Assembly: GCF_003065605.1 (NCBI RefSeq)
Contig: NZ_CP026952.1
Location: forward strand, 2,170,001 to 2,234,000
DNA: 64,000 bases
Direction of reading: 5' to 3'
From: Aeromicrobium chenweiae
GTDB taxonomy: Bacteria > Actinomycetota > Actinomycetes > Propionibacteriales > Nocardioidaceae
In this document: positions 1 through 7,388 of the stretch, piece by piece
Numbering within the stretch: the first letter of the stretch is position 1
Layout: each line of letters opens with the position of its first letter
Program-made: the position numbers and the translations under genes
The notes under the pieces: model-generated
What the model was told of the DNA's origin: nothing
What the model saw: only the letters and a program-made list of their open reading frames with translations
Databases searched by the model: none

Positions 1-181
1 CGGCGCTGGTCGGCGGTGGCTGCGCGTCGTCCGGGCCCGTCCGGCTGGGCGTCGAGGACGCCTTGCCGGACCCGGAGCCGGAGTCGCTGCCGCCCGAGGA
101 GTCACAGGCGGCCACGCCCAGGACCAGGACGCTGCAGGCGACCACGACGAGACCATGACGAGTGAACCGGGATCGTGTCAT
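1..181 (-). CDS. Lipoprotein, N-terminal part only (runs off window)
   Basis: Read on the minus strand from an ATG at 181, the first residues are a basic start followed by a hydrophobic segment ending LGVAAC, a good lipobox with the cleavable cysteine at about residue 27. A Ser/Gly/Pro-rich spacer follows (DSSGGSDSGSGSGK), typical of actinobacterial secreted lipoproteins tethered to the membrane. An AGGAAG ribosome-binding site lies about six bases upstream of the ATG. Only 60 codons are in the window, so the functional domain is not visible and no family can be named. Confidence 0.75.
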   Translation of the reverse strand, partial: MTRSRFTRHGLVVVACSVLVLGVAACDSSGGSDSGSGSGKASSTPSRTGPDDAQPPPTSA

Positions 182-368
182 GACGGACTTCCTGACGCTG
201 AGGAGTCGGGAAGCGAGTCGCGGCCCCCCGGCCTGCACGAGATGCGGGCAGACCTCCACGGTCCCTCCGCGGACACCACAGGAGGCAGGGGACGAAGTCC
301 TCGGCGGCGTGGACGCTGGACCCGCGGCGGGGCCGGGGACACGACGCAACAGGCGCCCACCGGTCGGG

Positions 369-1436
369 TCACAGCGTCGGGTAGTCGATGAGCCCCTCCG
401 GCCCGTTGGTGTAGAACGTCTCCCGCCGTGTTCCGTTGAGCGGTGCGTTGGCGGCGAAGCGAGCAGGCAGATCGGGGTTGGCCGCGAACGGGCGGCCGTA
501 GACGACCGCGTCGACCACTCCACTGGCGACGGCTCGCTCCCCGTCCTCGCGAGTGAAAGCGCCAGCTGCGAGCAGGGTGCCGGCATAGTGCTCACGCATC
601 CATTCCACAGTGATGCTTTCGTCTGCGCCCATGGTGCGATCCGCATCCGTGACCCTGTTGACGTGCACATAGGCCAGATCGATGTCGGTGAGACGACCGA
701 AGATGTACGCGAATGCCTCGCGCCCGCTCGGATCGGGCCGACCGTCCACTGGCCAGATCGGGGAGAGCTTGACCCCCGTCCGGTCGCTCCCGATCTCGGC
801 GGCTATGGCCTCGATCGACTCGAGCAGAAGGCGTGCTCGCCCCGCTGCCGTGGCTCCGTAGCCGTCGGTCCGCCGGTTGGTCGAGGAGCGCAGGAAGCGG
901 TCCATCAGGTTGCCGCTGCCGGCGTGCAGCTCGACGGCGTCGAATCCCAGCTCGCGGGCTCGCCGGGCTGCTGCGCCGAAGTCCCTCGGCACGGCCAGGA
1001 TCTCATCTTCTGTGAGCTGCTCAGGACGCAGCTCGTCGGTGATGACCCAGTTCGGTCCCTTGCCGGCTCCGTCCTCCTCGGTGCGCGCACGCACCACGTG
1101 CCACAGCTGCAGCGCGATACGACCACCCGCGGCGTGGACAGCATCCACAACTTCCCGCCACGCGGCCCCCTGCGACGTGGTGAAGAACCCGACCATGGGG
1201 CCGTATCCAGCACCGAACGGAGTCGCTGCTGCGGCCTCAGTGATGATCAACCCGGCCGTCGCGCGCTGCGCGTAGTACTCCGCCACCGCCGGGATCGGGA
1301 CATTGTCTTCGTCAGCGCGTTTGCGGGTCATCGGTGCCATCAAGACGCGGTTGGGAAGCTCAAGCGCGCCGACCCTGACGGGGCTGAGAAGATGCTCGGT
1401 ATCGGTGGAACCGGTGCGTGTCGTGGTAATCTGCAT
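369..1436 (-). CDS. Old Yellow Enzyme family NADH:flavin oxidoreductase
   Basis: The 355-residue protein is an FMN-binding TIM barrel of the Old Yellow Enzyme family (alkene reductase or N-ethylmaleimide reductase type), which reduces activated C=C bonds with NAD(P)H. Visible family signatures are LLSPVRVGALELPNRVLMAPMTR at the N-terminus (split here: LPNRVLMAPMTR), IALQLWHVVR, and FDAVELHAGSGNLMDRFL followed by STNRRTDGYG. VVYGRPFAANPDL is the phosphate-binding end. In the LHAG motif many relatives have HGAHGYL, so the substrate pocket may differ. The start chosen is MQITTTRTGS, because it leaves a 79-bp AT-rich spacer to the divergent Rrf2 regulator; upstream in-frame starts would overlap that promoter. 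Likely controlled by the Rrf2 protein. Confidence 0.85.
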   Translation of the reverse strand: MQITTTRTGSTDTEHLLSPVRVGALELPNRVLMAPMTRKRADEDNVPIPAVAEYYAQRATAGLIITEAAAATPFGAGYGPMVGFFTTSQGAAWREVVDAVHAAGGRIALQLWHVVRARTEEDGAGKGPNWVITDELRPEQLTEDEILAVPRDFGAAARRARELGFDAVELHAGSGNLMDRFLRSSTNRRTDGYGATAAGRARLLLESIEAIAAEIGSDRTGVKLSPIWPVDGRPDPSGREAFAYIFGRLTDIDLAYVHVNRVTDADRTMGADESITVEWMREHYAGTLLAAGAFTREDGERAVASGVVDAVVYGRPFAANPDLPARFAANAPLNGTRRETFYTNGPEGLIDYPTL

Positions 1437-1515
1437 GAATCGAACGTACATATTTAGTTGGCGAAATGCAAGAATTGAAATTGCGTATTCTCGGTCACAG
1501 GAAAGAGGCGGTCGC
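1437..1515. promoter_or_regulatory. Divergent promoter/operator between OYE and Rrf2 genes
   Basis: This 79-bp spacer is clearly AT-richer than its surroundings and separates two divergent starts. It contains a small inverted repeat, GCAA at 1468-1471 and TTGC at 1481-1484 with a 9-bp spacer, flanked by AAT/ATT triplets. That is a plausible site for the neighbouring Rrf2 repressor. The assignment rests on position and symmetry only. Confidence 0.4.
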
Positions 1516-1956
1516 ATGATTGATCTGAGGTTTCCGACAACGCTTTTCGCCATGATGCTGATCGCCGACGCCGCAGAAGCAGGCAGAGCAACGGTCAGCT
1601 CGACCGAGCTTGCGACGAAGCTGGACAACAACCCGAGCTTCGTTCGCTCACTGGTCGCGCCCCTCGTGCGCGACGGACTGCTGACGTCCGTCAGAGGCCG
1701 CAGCGGCGGCCTGGGACTCGCCCGACCAGCATCGGACATCACACTGCGTGAGATCTATCGCGCCGCGGTCGCGGACAAGCGGATCTGGGACCAGCGAGAC
1801 GAGATGCCGCATGTGGACGACGTCACCACGAACGCCTGCCGATACTTCGAGTCGCTCACCGATGAGATCGAGGACACGGTCGTCGCGACGTTGGGCAGCA
1901 AGACGCTGTCCGACAGCCTCGCGGATCTCAAGTCCCTCCCGCCCGTCGCCGCCTGA
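1516..1956 (+). CDS. Rrf2 family transcriptional regulator
   Basis: The 146-residue protein has the Rrf2 winged-helix layout: an N-terminal MIDLRFPTTLFAMMLIAD segment, a helix-turn-helix around residues 25-50 (SSTELATKLDNNPSFVRSLV), and the wing GRSGGLGLARP near residue 60. Only one cysteine (in TNACRYFE) is visible after the wing, so an Fe-S cluster of the IscR/NsrR type with three cysteines is unlikely. It may instead sense small electrophiles or thiol stress, as YwnA/HypR-type members do. ATG at 1516 is preceded by AGAGGCGG. It faces the OYE gene across a 79-bp AT-rich spacer, the usual arrangement for a local repressor of an enone-reductase gene. Confidence 0.85.
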   Translation: MIDLRFPTTLFAMMLIADAAEAGRATVSSTELATKLDNNPSFVRSLVAPLVRDGLLTSVRGRSGGLGLARPASDITLREIYRAAVADKRIWDQRDEMPHVDDVTTNACRYFESLTDEIEDTVVATLGSKTLSDSLADLKSLPPVAA

Positions 1957-2239
1957 GTTCACGACAGACGTCTTGGGTCTCGCGCCCCGCGCGAACGCGG
2001 GTGAGACACGAGCGATGGACACCTGGCCTGCATCCCCGGTGGTCAATCGCTGAGTCAGGAGTCGACCGCTGACGATGAACGACGCGAGGCTCCCATGCGA
2101 CCCGGGACGGTCCAGACAGCCGGACGGACGTTTCGACGGGTGGACGGGTGGCAGTGCTTCTGCCTGTTACGACCGGATTCGATCGGCACGTCAGGAAGCT
2201 GCTGTGGCCCACCGCCACATCGACGGCTCGGCTCCCGCC

Positions 2240-2485
2240 GTCGGCGCAATCCTGTGCACGACCTGAGTCGGCGAGGTGGTCGAGCTCGTCCTGGGTGAGG
2301 TCGATCGAGAGGCCCCGGAGGTGGTCCTCCAGGTGGGCAGCCCGGGAGGTGCCGGGGGATCGGCAGCATCCGAGGGGATCGCTTCAGGAGCCTGGAAAGA
2401 GCAACCTGAGACGGGGTTGCCTCGTGCGCGCGGGCGATCTCCGCGGTGACGCTGCCGAGGTCGGCGAGAGTGCTGAGCGCCCAAG
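2240..2485 (-). pseudogene. Decayed aldo/keto reductase C-terminal fragment
   Basis: Minus-strand reading gives recognisable C-terminal aldo/keto reductase text: LADLGSVTAEIARAHEATPS, then QVALSRLLKRSPRMLPIP, and after a one-base shift GTSRAAHLEDHLRGLSIDLT and QDELDHLAD. The shift lies in a run of five Gs at about 2354-2358 (plus strand), where one extra base breaks the normal PIPGT motif. No N-terminal TIM-barrel half, Tyr/Lys/His catalytic residues or start codon can be found upstream. This is therefore a remnant rather than a working gene. It sits between the Rrf2 gene and the kinase in the accessory region. Confidence 0.6.
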
Positions 2486-2548
2486 GATGCGCCGTTGCAG
2501 CTCCTCGACGAACCAGTCGCTCGATGCAATGCCCTGACAGAAGCCGGC

Positions 2549-2577
2549 CATTGGCCAGTCACTCCGACTGGCCAATG
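2549..2577. promoter_or_regulatory. Perfect 12-bp inverted repeat upstream of kinase gene
   Basis: CATTGGCCAGTC at 2549-2560 and its exact reverse complement GACTGGCCAATG at 2566-2577 are separated by five bases. The site lies about 95 bp upstream of the kinase ATG. There is no T-run, so an operator is more likely than a terminator. The right arm is part of a longer block that recurs at 3706-3753. Confidence 0.55.
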
Positions 2578-2613
2578 ACTGATGCGACGACGACGTGGCG
2601 CGAGTGATGGTTG
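2566..2613 (+). repeat. Promoter-block repeat, copy 1
   Basis: Positions 2566-2590 match 3706-3730 at 20 of 25 bases (shared core GACTGGCCARTG, then GATGCG). After 15 unrelated bases both copies have GATGGTYG at the same offset. Each copy lies 60-85 bp upstream of a gene start (kinase here, hydrolase at the second copy). This suggests a shared regulatory region rather than a chance match. Confidence 0.45.
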
Positions 2614-2671
2614 CTGCCCCACCCCTTTCGGACCGGCTTCCAGGCGGCCCGGCCCAACGAAGGACCTCACG

Positions 2672-3649
2672 ATGAGCGTCGTGGCCCCACCCGACACGGA
2701 CCTCGCGAAGACCCGCCCACCCTCGGGCGATCCGGACGCACACCGAGCGGCGCGCACGGGGTCGCCCGAGCCGCGCCGGGTCGGTCCCTACGCGATCGGC
2801 AGGGAGATCGGGCGGGGCGTGACGTCGATCGTCTCCGCGGCCCGTCACCTCGGGCTCGGCCGTGGTGCGGCCTTCAAGGAGCTGCACGTTCGCACGGGGA
2901 GCCCGGTGCTCGGTGCCGCGCTCTTCCGCGAGGAGGCGCGCATTCTCGGTTCGCTCGATCACGCGAACGTCGTGGCGGTCCACGACCTGGTCGACCAGGA
3001 CGGAGTGCTGGCGATCGTGATGGAGCGTGCCTCGGGAGGGACGCTCCGGTCGTGCATCCAGCGTGGCCTGCGCGAGGACCAAGCCGGTGCTGTGCTGGCG
3101 GACATCCTGGCCGGCCTCGCGCACCTGGGAGGTCGGGGCGTGGTCCATCTCGACATCAAGCCGTCGAATCTGTTGATCAGCCACGACGGCACCGTCAAGA
3201 TCGCAGACTTCGGCATTGCTCAAGCGCTCGAGGCACAGGACGTCGTATCCGCCCAGAACACCGTCCAGTCTCCGGCGGGCACGCCGCACTACCTGGCGCC
3301 CGAGCAGGTGCTGCCGGGGTGGCTCGGCCCGTGGACCGATCTGTACGCCGTCGGCATCACAGCATTCGAGCTCCTTGCCGGTCGATCGCCGTTCGCCGAC
3401 ATCACCGACCCCGTCGAGGTGGTCGAGCGGCAGATCCACGAGCGGGTCCCGCCCGTGTGCGATCTCGTGCCAGGGGTGAGCCACGAGATGTCCGAGTGGG
3501 TGAGCTGGCTGGTCTCCAAGGCGCCCGCCCACCGTCCGCAGAATGCGGCGGAAGCCTGGTACGAGCTCGATCGCCTGCTGAGCGATCGTCGCGGTCCGCA
3601 CTGGCGTGACGGTGCCGCGCTCACCCGCCGCCCGGCGGTCCGGCCATGA
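2672..3649 (+). CDS. Serine/threonine protein kinase, soluble
   Basis: The 325-residue protein is a Hanks-type kinase that phosphorylates Ser/Thr. Elements visible: glycine-rich loop GREIGRGVTSIV (residues 43-54), the ATP-binding lysine in AAFKE (Lys69), an alpha-C glutamate in FREEARIL, the catalytic loop HLDIKPSN (159-166), the DFG at 179-181 and APEQ at 209-212. The usual HRD arginine is leucine (HLD), as in some non-RD kinases, so activation-loop phosphorylation may not be required. There is no membrane helix or PASTA/sensor domain; the about 35 N-terminal residues look disordered and the C-terminus ends soon after the kinase lobe. ATG 2672 follows GAAGGA at good spacing. Target proteins cannot be told from context. 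Confidence 0.88.
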   Translation: MSVVAPPDTDLAKTRPPSGDPDAHRAARTGSPEPRRVGPYAIGREIGRGVTSIVSAARHLGLGRGAAFKELHVRTGSPVLGAALFREEARILGSLDHANVVAVHDLVDQDGVLAIVMERASGGTLRSCIQRGLREDQAGAVLADILAGLAHLGGRGVVHLDIKPSNLLISHDGTVKIADFGIAQALEAQDVVSAQNTVQSPAGTPHYLAPEQVLPGWLGPWTDLYAVGITAFELLAGRSPFADITDPVEVVERQIHERVPPVCDLVPGVSHEMSEWVSWLVSKAPAHRPQNAAEAWYELDRLLSDRRGPHWRDGAALTRRPAVRP

Positions 3650-3705
3650 GCATCGCCGTCGGGCAGCGACTGCCCAGCCACCCGCGTCCAGCAGCTGGCC
3701 ACGCT

Positions 3706-3753
3706 GACTGGCCAGTGGCCGATGCGGCGGCACCTGCCCAGCCGCGATGGTCG
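3706..3753 (+). repeat. Promoter-block repeat, copy 2
   Basis: This is the second copy of the block at 2566-2613, located 37-84 bp before the hydrolase ATG at 3790. It includes the 10-bp palindrome ACTGGCCAGT, with a further TGGCCA at 3696-3701. The kinase gene ends at 3649, so the hydrolase appears to have its own promoter despite the same orientation. Confidence 0.45.
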
Positions 3754-3789
3754 AAGGAACCACATCCGACCACCACGCAGGGAGGAACC

Positions 3790-4470
3790 ATGTGCCACGT
3801 CACGAGCCCCCACGAGACCCGGATCAGCTCCAAGCACTGGGTCGAGGGACGTCCGGTCGTTCTGTCCCACGGTTGGCTGCTGGACTCCGACAGCTGGGAG
3901 ATCCAGCAGCTGTTCATCGTCGAGAAGGGCTACCGCGCCGTCACCCACGACCGGTGCGGACACGGTCGCTCCACCCGGACCTGGCGGGGCAACTACCAAG
4001 GCACCTACGCCGACGACCTCGCCTGCCTGCTCGAGACCCTCCACCTGCGCGACGTGACGCTGACCGGCTTCTCGACCGGCGGCGCCAGGGCGATCCGCCA
4101 CCTCGGCCGCCACGGCTCCGAGCGGGTCGTCCGCCTGTCGCTCCTCCCGGCAGTCCCGCCGTTCATGCTCCAGACCGCTGACAAGCCCGGCGTCGTACCG
4201 ATGGGGGGCGTCGAGGGCGTCCACGCCAGCTCGGTCGCCGAACCATCGCAGACCTACTGCGCCATGGCCGACGGCCGTTGTCCGGCGACATCCCCGAGTC
4301 CCACCCACCACTCGGGGAGATCCCACGAACGGCATGTCCCCCGCGATCTGGCGGCTCGTGGACGCGACCGGCTCTGGCGACCCGGCCTGCCGGTCGACCG
4401 CCTGCATGCCCATCTACGGCTACCCCAAGGACCACGCCACCAACTCCATCTGGTCGCAATCGGCGCCTGA
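3790..4470 (+). pseudogene. Alpha/beta hydrolase (non-heme haloperoxidase type), C-terminus lost
   Basis: The first about 150 residues are clear chloroperoxidase/arylesterase-type alpha/beta hydrolase: RPVVLSHGWLLDSDSWE (oxyanion HGW), AVTHDRCGHGRST, TYADDLACLLETL, the nucleophile elbow GFSTGG and VVRLSLLPAVPPFML. After about residue 155 (EPSQTY) the frame turns into Arg/His-rich sequence with no hydrolase features, and the expected Asp (DDDQIVP-like) and terminal His of the triad are missing. A frameshift or deletion near 4250-4300 is likely. GGAGG precedes the ATG, so a truncated product may still be translated. It is the first of four hydrolases in this region. Confidence 0.7.
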
Positions 4471-4502
4471 TGATCACACCCACGAGAAAAGGAAAAAGCA
4501 CC

Positions 4503-5303
4503 GTGCACATCTCCCCCACCCCCGTCATGACGATCATTGACGACTCGACCTCCCTCAGCGGGACGTCTGCTGCGGATCACACCACGCCCACGATCGTGCT
4601 GGTGCACGGAGCCTGGGCTGACTCCTCGAGCTGGTCGGCCGTGGTCGAGCGGCTCCGCGCCGATGGCTTCGCCATCAGATCCATCGCCAATCCCCTGCAG
4701 GGAGTCGTCGCCGACACGGCCTACCTCTCCAGCTACCTGGCCGCCATCGACGGCCCGATCGTCCTCGTGGGTCATTCCTACGGAGGCGCCGTGATCAGCA
4801 ACATCGACGCATCGGCGTTCGACATCCGATCGCTGGTCTTCATCGCCGCATTCATCCCGCTCATCGGTGAGACCGTCGGGCAACTTGCAGCGCAGTCCAC
4901 GCCGGCCTTGCCTCTCGTTCCCGTGGAGGTGCCTGACGGCGTCGAGGTCAGCATCGAGGAGGCCGGTTTCCGCACCGCGTTCGCCGGCGACCTCTCCCAG
5001 GCCATTGCCGACAACCTCGCAGTGGCGCAGCGACCCGCCAACGTCAAGGCCGTCTCCGAGCCCAGCGTCAACGAGGCCTTCCGGTCCGTCCCGTCCTGGG
5101 CGCTGATCACGCGGCAGGACCAGGCCATCAACTACGACCTCCAACGACACATGGTGGGCCGCACCGATGCGAACACCACCGAGGTCGACGCCTCGCACGC
5201 CGTCATGGTCAGCCGCCCCGACGCGGTCGCGGACCTCATCAAGCAGGCAGCCCGCCCCTCCCACAGCCACACCCCCACCGCTACCGCAGAAGGAATCTCA
5301 TGA
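4503..5303 (+). CDS. Alpha/beta hydrolase, cytosolic
   Basis: The 266-residue protein is an AB_hydrolase_6/EstC-like esterase. It shows TIVLVHGAWADSSSW (oxyanion loop), the nucleophile elbow VGHSYGG and a C-terminal DASHAVMVSRP carrying the catalytic His. It lacks a signal peptide. The GTG at 4503 is preferred because an AAAGGA site lies about nine bases upstream; an ATG 24 bases further in would also work. It overlaps the next gene by four bases (ATGA). It is a close paralog of the exported hydrolase at 7389, sharing ANPLQG and IDGP.VLVGHSYGGA. The substrate is unknown; esters or lactones are most likely for this family. Confidence 0.85.
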   Translation: MHISPTPVMTIIDDSTSLSGTSAADHTTPTIVLVHGAWADSSSWSAVVERLRADGFAIRSIANPLQGVVADTAYLSSYLAAIDGPIVLVGHSYGGAVISNIDASAFDIRSLVFIAAFIPLIGETVGQLAAQSTPALPLVPVEVPDGVEVSIEEAGFRTAFAGDLSQAIADNLAVAQRPANVKAVSEPSVNEAFRSVPSWALITRQDQAINYDLQRHMVGRTDANTTEVDASHAVMVSRPDAVADLIKQAARPSHSHTPTATAEGIS

Positions 5304-5854
5304 CCGCCAGCGCCATTTCCGCCACCGGCATCGCTGCCGCGCTGCGGAAGCTCTACTTCGTCAGGTTCGGCTTCGCCATCATCTGGGCGATCCTGATCCT
5401 CGCCACCGGCTCGGACATCAATGCCGCGAGCGGAACCTTGCTGGTTCTGTACCCCGTCTTCGACGTGGCTGCGGCCATCGTCGATGTGCGTGCCTCCAAG
5501 GCCACCCGACCTTCACCGGGCCTCTACGTCAACATCGCCCTGAGCTCCATCACCGCCATCTCGCTCGCCGTCGCCGTCAGCTCCGGCATCCCCGACGTCC
5601 TGCGCGTGTGGGGTGTGTGGGCCATCACCGCCGGCATCGTGCAGCTCATCGTCGCGATCCCCCGCCGGCAACTGGGCGGGCAGGTCCCGATCTTCCTGTC
5701 CGGCGGCATCTCCGTCCTCGCCGGAGGCAGCTTCATCGCCGGTGCCTCCGCCGATGACCCGTCGCTGGCCATGATCGGCGGGTACGCCGCCCTCGGTGGC
5801 ATCTTCTTCCTCATCTCGGCCCTGCGCCTGCGCCGCACGACGGGAGCACAGTGA
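5300..5854 (+). CDS. DUF308/HdeD-like integral membrane protein
   Basis: The 184-residue protein contains about six hydrophobic segments: starting at FGFAIIWAILILA, then GTLLVLYPVFDVAAAIV, IALSSITAISLAVAV, VWGVWAITAGIVQLIVAI, IFLSGGISVLAGGSFI and the final GGYAALGGIFFLISAL. Short polar loops separate them. The paired-helix pattern with GI..L.GG is that of HdeD/DUF308 proteins, small membrane proteins of unclear role (acid resistance in E. coli HdeD). It is translationally coupled to the hydrolase upstream (ATGA) and the flavoprotein downstream (ATG just at the stop), so these three genes form one operon. Confidence 0.65.
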   Translation: MTASAISATGIAAALRKLYFVRFGFAIIWAILILATGSDINAASGTLLVLYPVFDVAAAIVDVRASKATRPSPGLYVNIALSSITAISLAVAVSSGIPDVLRVWGVWAITAGIVQLIVAIPRRQLGGQVPIFLSGGISVLAGGSFIAGASADDPSLAMIGGYAALGGIFFLISALRLRRTTGAQ

Positions 5855-7308
5855 TGTCCGAGACCATCTTCGACGTCATCGTCATCGGCGCCGGCCCCGT
5901 CGGCGAGAACGTCGCCGACCGGATCCTGCACGGCGGCCTCACGGCCGCGATCGTGGAACGCGAGCTCGTGGGCGGGGAATGCTCCTACTGGGCCTGCATG
6001 CCCACCAAAGCACTGCTCCGCGACGCGGCCGCACTCCGCGCCGCCCGCGCCCTGCCCGGCGCCCGCCAAGCCATCACCGGCGACCTGGACGCCACAGCGG
6101 TGCTCCGCCGCCGCGACGGCTTTGCCTCCAACTGGGACGATGCGGGTCAGGTCGACTGGCTCGAGGGCGCAGGAGTGACCCTGTTCCGCGGCCAGGGCCG
6201 CATCGGGGGCGAGCGAACGGTCGACGTCGTCGGCGTCGACGACGTCGACGACGTCGTCACCACGCTCCAGGCGCGCCACGCCGTCGTCGTCGCCACCGGC
6301 AGCAGCGCCCGCATCCCTGCGATCCCGGGGCTAATCGATGCCAGGCCATGGACCAGCCGCGAGGCCGCCTCCGCGCACACCGTCCCCGAACGGCTCGCCA
6401 TCATCGGCGGCGGCGTCGTGGGGACCGAGATGGCCACCGCGTACACAGCCCTCGGCGCACAGGTCACGCTCGTGTCCCTGGACGGCATCCTGCCGACCGT
6501 CGAGCCCTACGCAGCCGAGTACGTGATGGACTCGCTCAAGGAGTCCGGGGTCGCGCTGCACCCGCGGTCCGAGCCCGCCGAGGTGCACCGCGACGAGTCC
6601 GGCACGGTCCACCTGACCCTCGTGGACGGCACCACGATCGTGTCCGACGAGATCCTCGTCGCGGCGGGCCGCACGCCGAACACCAGCCAGCTCGGCCTGG
6701 AACACGTCGGCCTCACCCCCGGTCAATGGCTCCACGTCGACGACTCCCTGCGCGTCGTCGACGCCGCGGAATCGACCGTCGGGGGCGGCTGGCTCTACGC
6801 AGCCGGCGACGTCAACCGGCGTGCGCTCCTCACCCACCACGGCAAGTACCAGGCGCGCGCGGTCGGTGACCTCATCGTCGCTCGCGCGCAGGGCACACAG
6901 GTCGATCTCTCACCGTGGGGCCGGCACGCCGTCACAGCGGACGACCGTGCAGTGACCCAGGTGATCTTCTCCGATCCGGAGGTGGTCGCTGTCGGTCTCA
7001 CCCTCCGGGCCGCCACCGAGGCAGGGCTGGACGTGCGCGCCGTGGAGCACGACCTCGACGCCGTCGCCGGCGCAGCACTGCACGCGGACGGATACCACGG
7101 ACGAGCCAGCATGGTCGTCGACCAGGCCCGCAACGTCATCGTCGGCTTCACCGCCGTCGGACCCGACGTTGCGGAGCTGGTCCAGGCCGCCGCGATCGCC
7201 ATCGCCGGAGAAGTCCCCCTCGACCGACTCTGGCACGCCGTCCCCGCCTACCCCACCGTCAGCGAGATCTGGCTCCGCCTCCTGGAGACCTACGGAAGGG
7301 AGGGATAG
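5854..7308 (+). CDS. Pyridine nucleotide-disulfide oxidoreductase family flavoprotein
   Basis: The 484-residue protein has the lipoamide dehydrogenase/mercuric reductase fold: FAD-binding VIVIGAGPVGENVAD at the N-terminus, a redox CxxxxC in GGECSYWACMPTKALL, an NAD(P)-binding LAIIGGGVVGTEMA near residue 180, and the second FAD motif WLYAAGDVNRRALLTHHGKY. The C-terminal dimerisation domain ends WHAVPAYPTVSEIW. The His-Pro active-site dyad of lipoamide dehydrogenase (HAHPT) is replaced by Tyr-Pro, so classical dihydrolipoamide chemistry is doubtful. It overlaps the upstream stop (GTGATG), where a GTG at 5851 is an alternative start. The substrate is not evident; the neighbours are esterases. 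Confidence 0.85.
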   Translation: MSETIFDVIVIGAGPVGENVADRILHGGLTAAIVERELVGGECSYWACMPTKALLRDAAALRAARALPGARQAITGDLDATAVLRRRDGFASNWDDAGQVDWLEGAGVTLFRGQGRIGGERTVDVVGVDDVDDVVTTLQARHAVVVATGSSARIPAIPGLIDARPWTSREAASAHTVPERLAIIGGGVVGTEMATAYTALGAQVTLVSLDGILPTVEPYAAEYVMDSLKESGVALHPRSEPAEVHRDESGTVHLTLVDGTTIVSDEILVAAGRTPNTSQLGLEHVGLTPGQWLHVDDSLRVVDAAESTVGGGWLYAAGDVNRRALLTHHGKYQARAVGDLIVARAQGTQVDLSPWGRHAVTADDRAVTQVIFSDPEVVAVGLTLRAATEAGLDVRAVEHDLDAVAGAALHADGYHGRASMVVDQARNVIVGFTAVGPDVAELVQAAAIAIAGEVPLDRLWHAVPAYPTVSEIWLRLLETYGREG

Positions 7309-7388
7309 CCCGCACCAGCACGCCCGCAGTACTGGGCCCTTCGGGCCTCTGACACGCCACCGAACGTTCATTTCTTTGAGGAGTAATC

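Noticed and set aside
162..1457. Long plus-strand open frame opposite the OYE gene
   Set aside because: It is the antisense frame of a clear Old Yellow Enzyme gene; composition is Arg/Pro-rich with no domain.
2384..3763. Long minus-strand frame opposite the kinase
   Set aside because: High-GC shadow of the kinase gene; no motif or start context.
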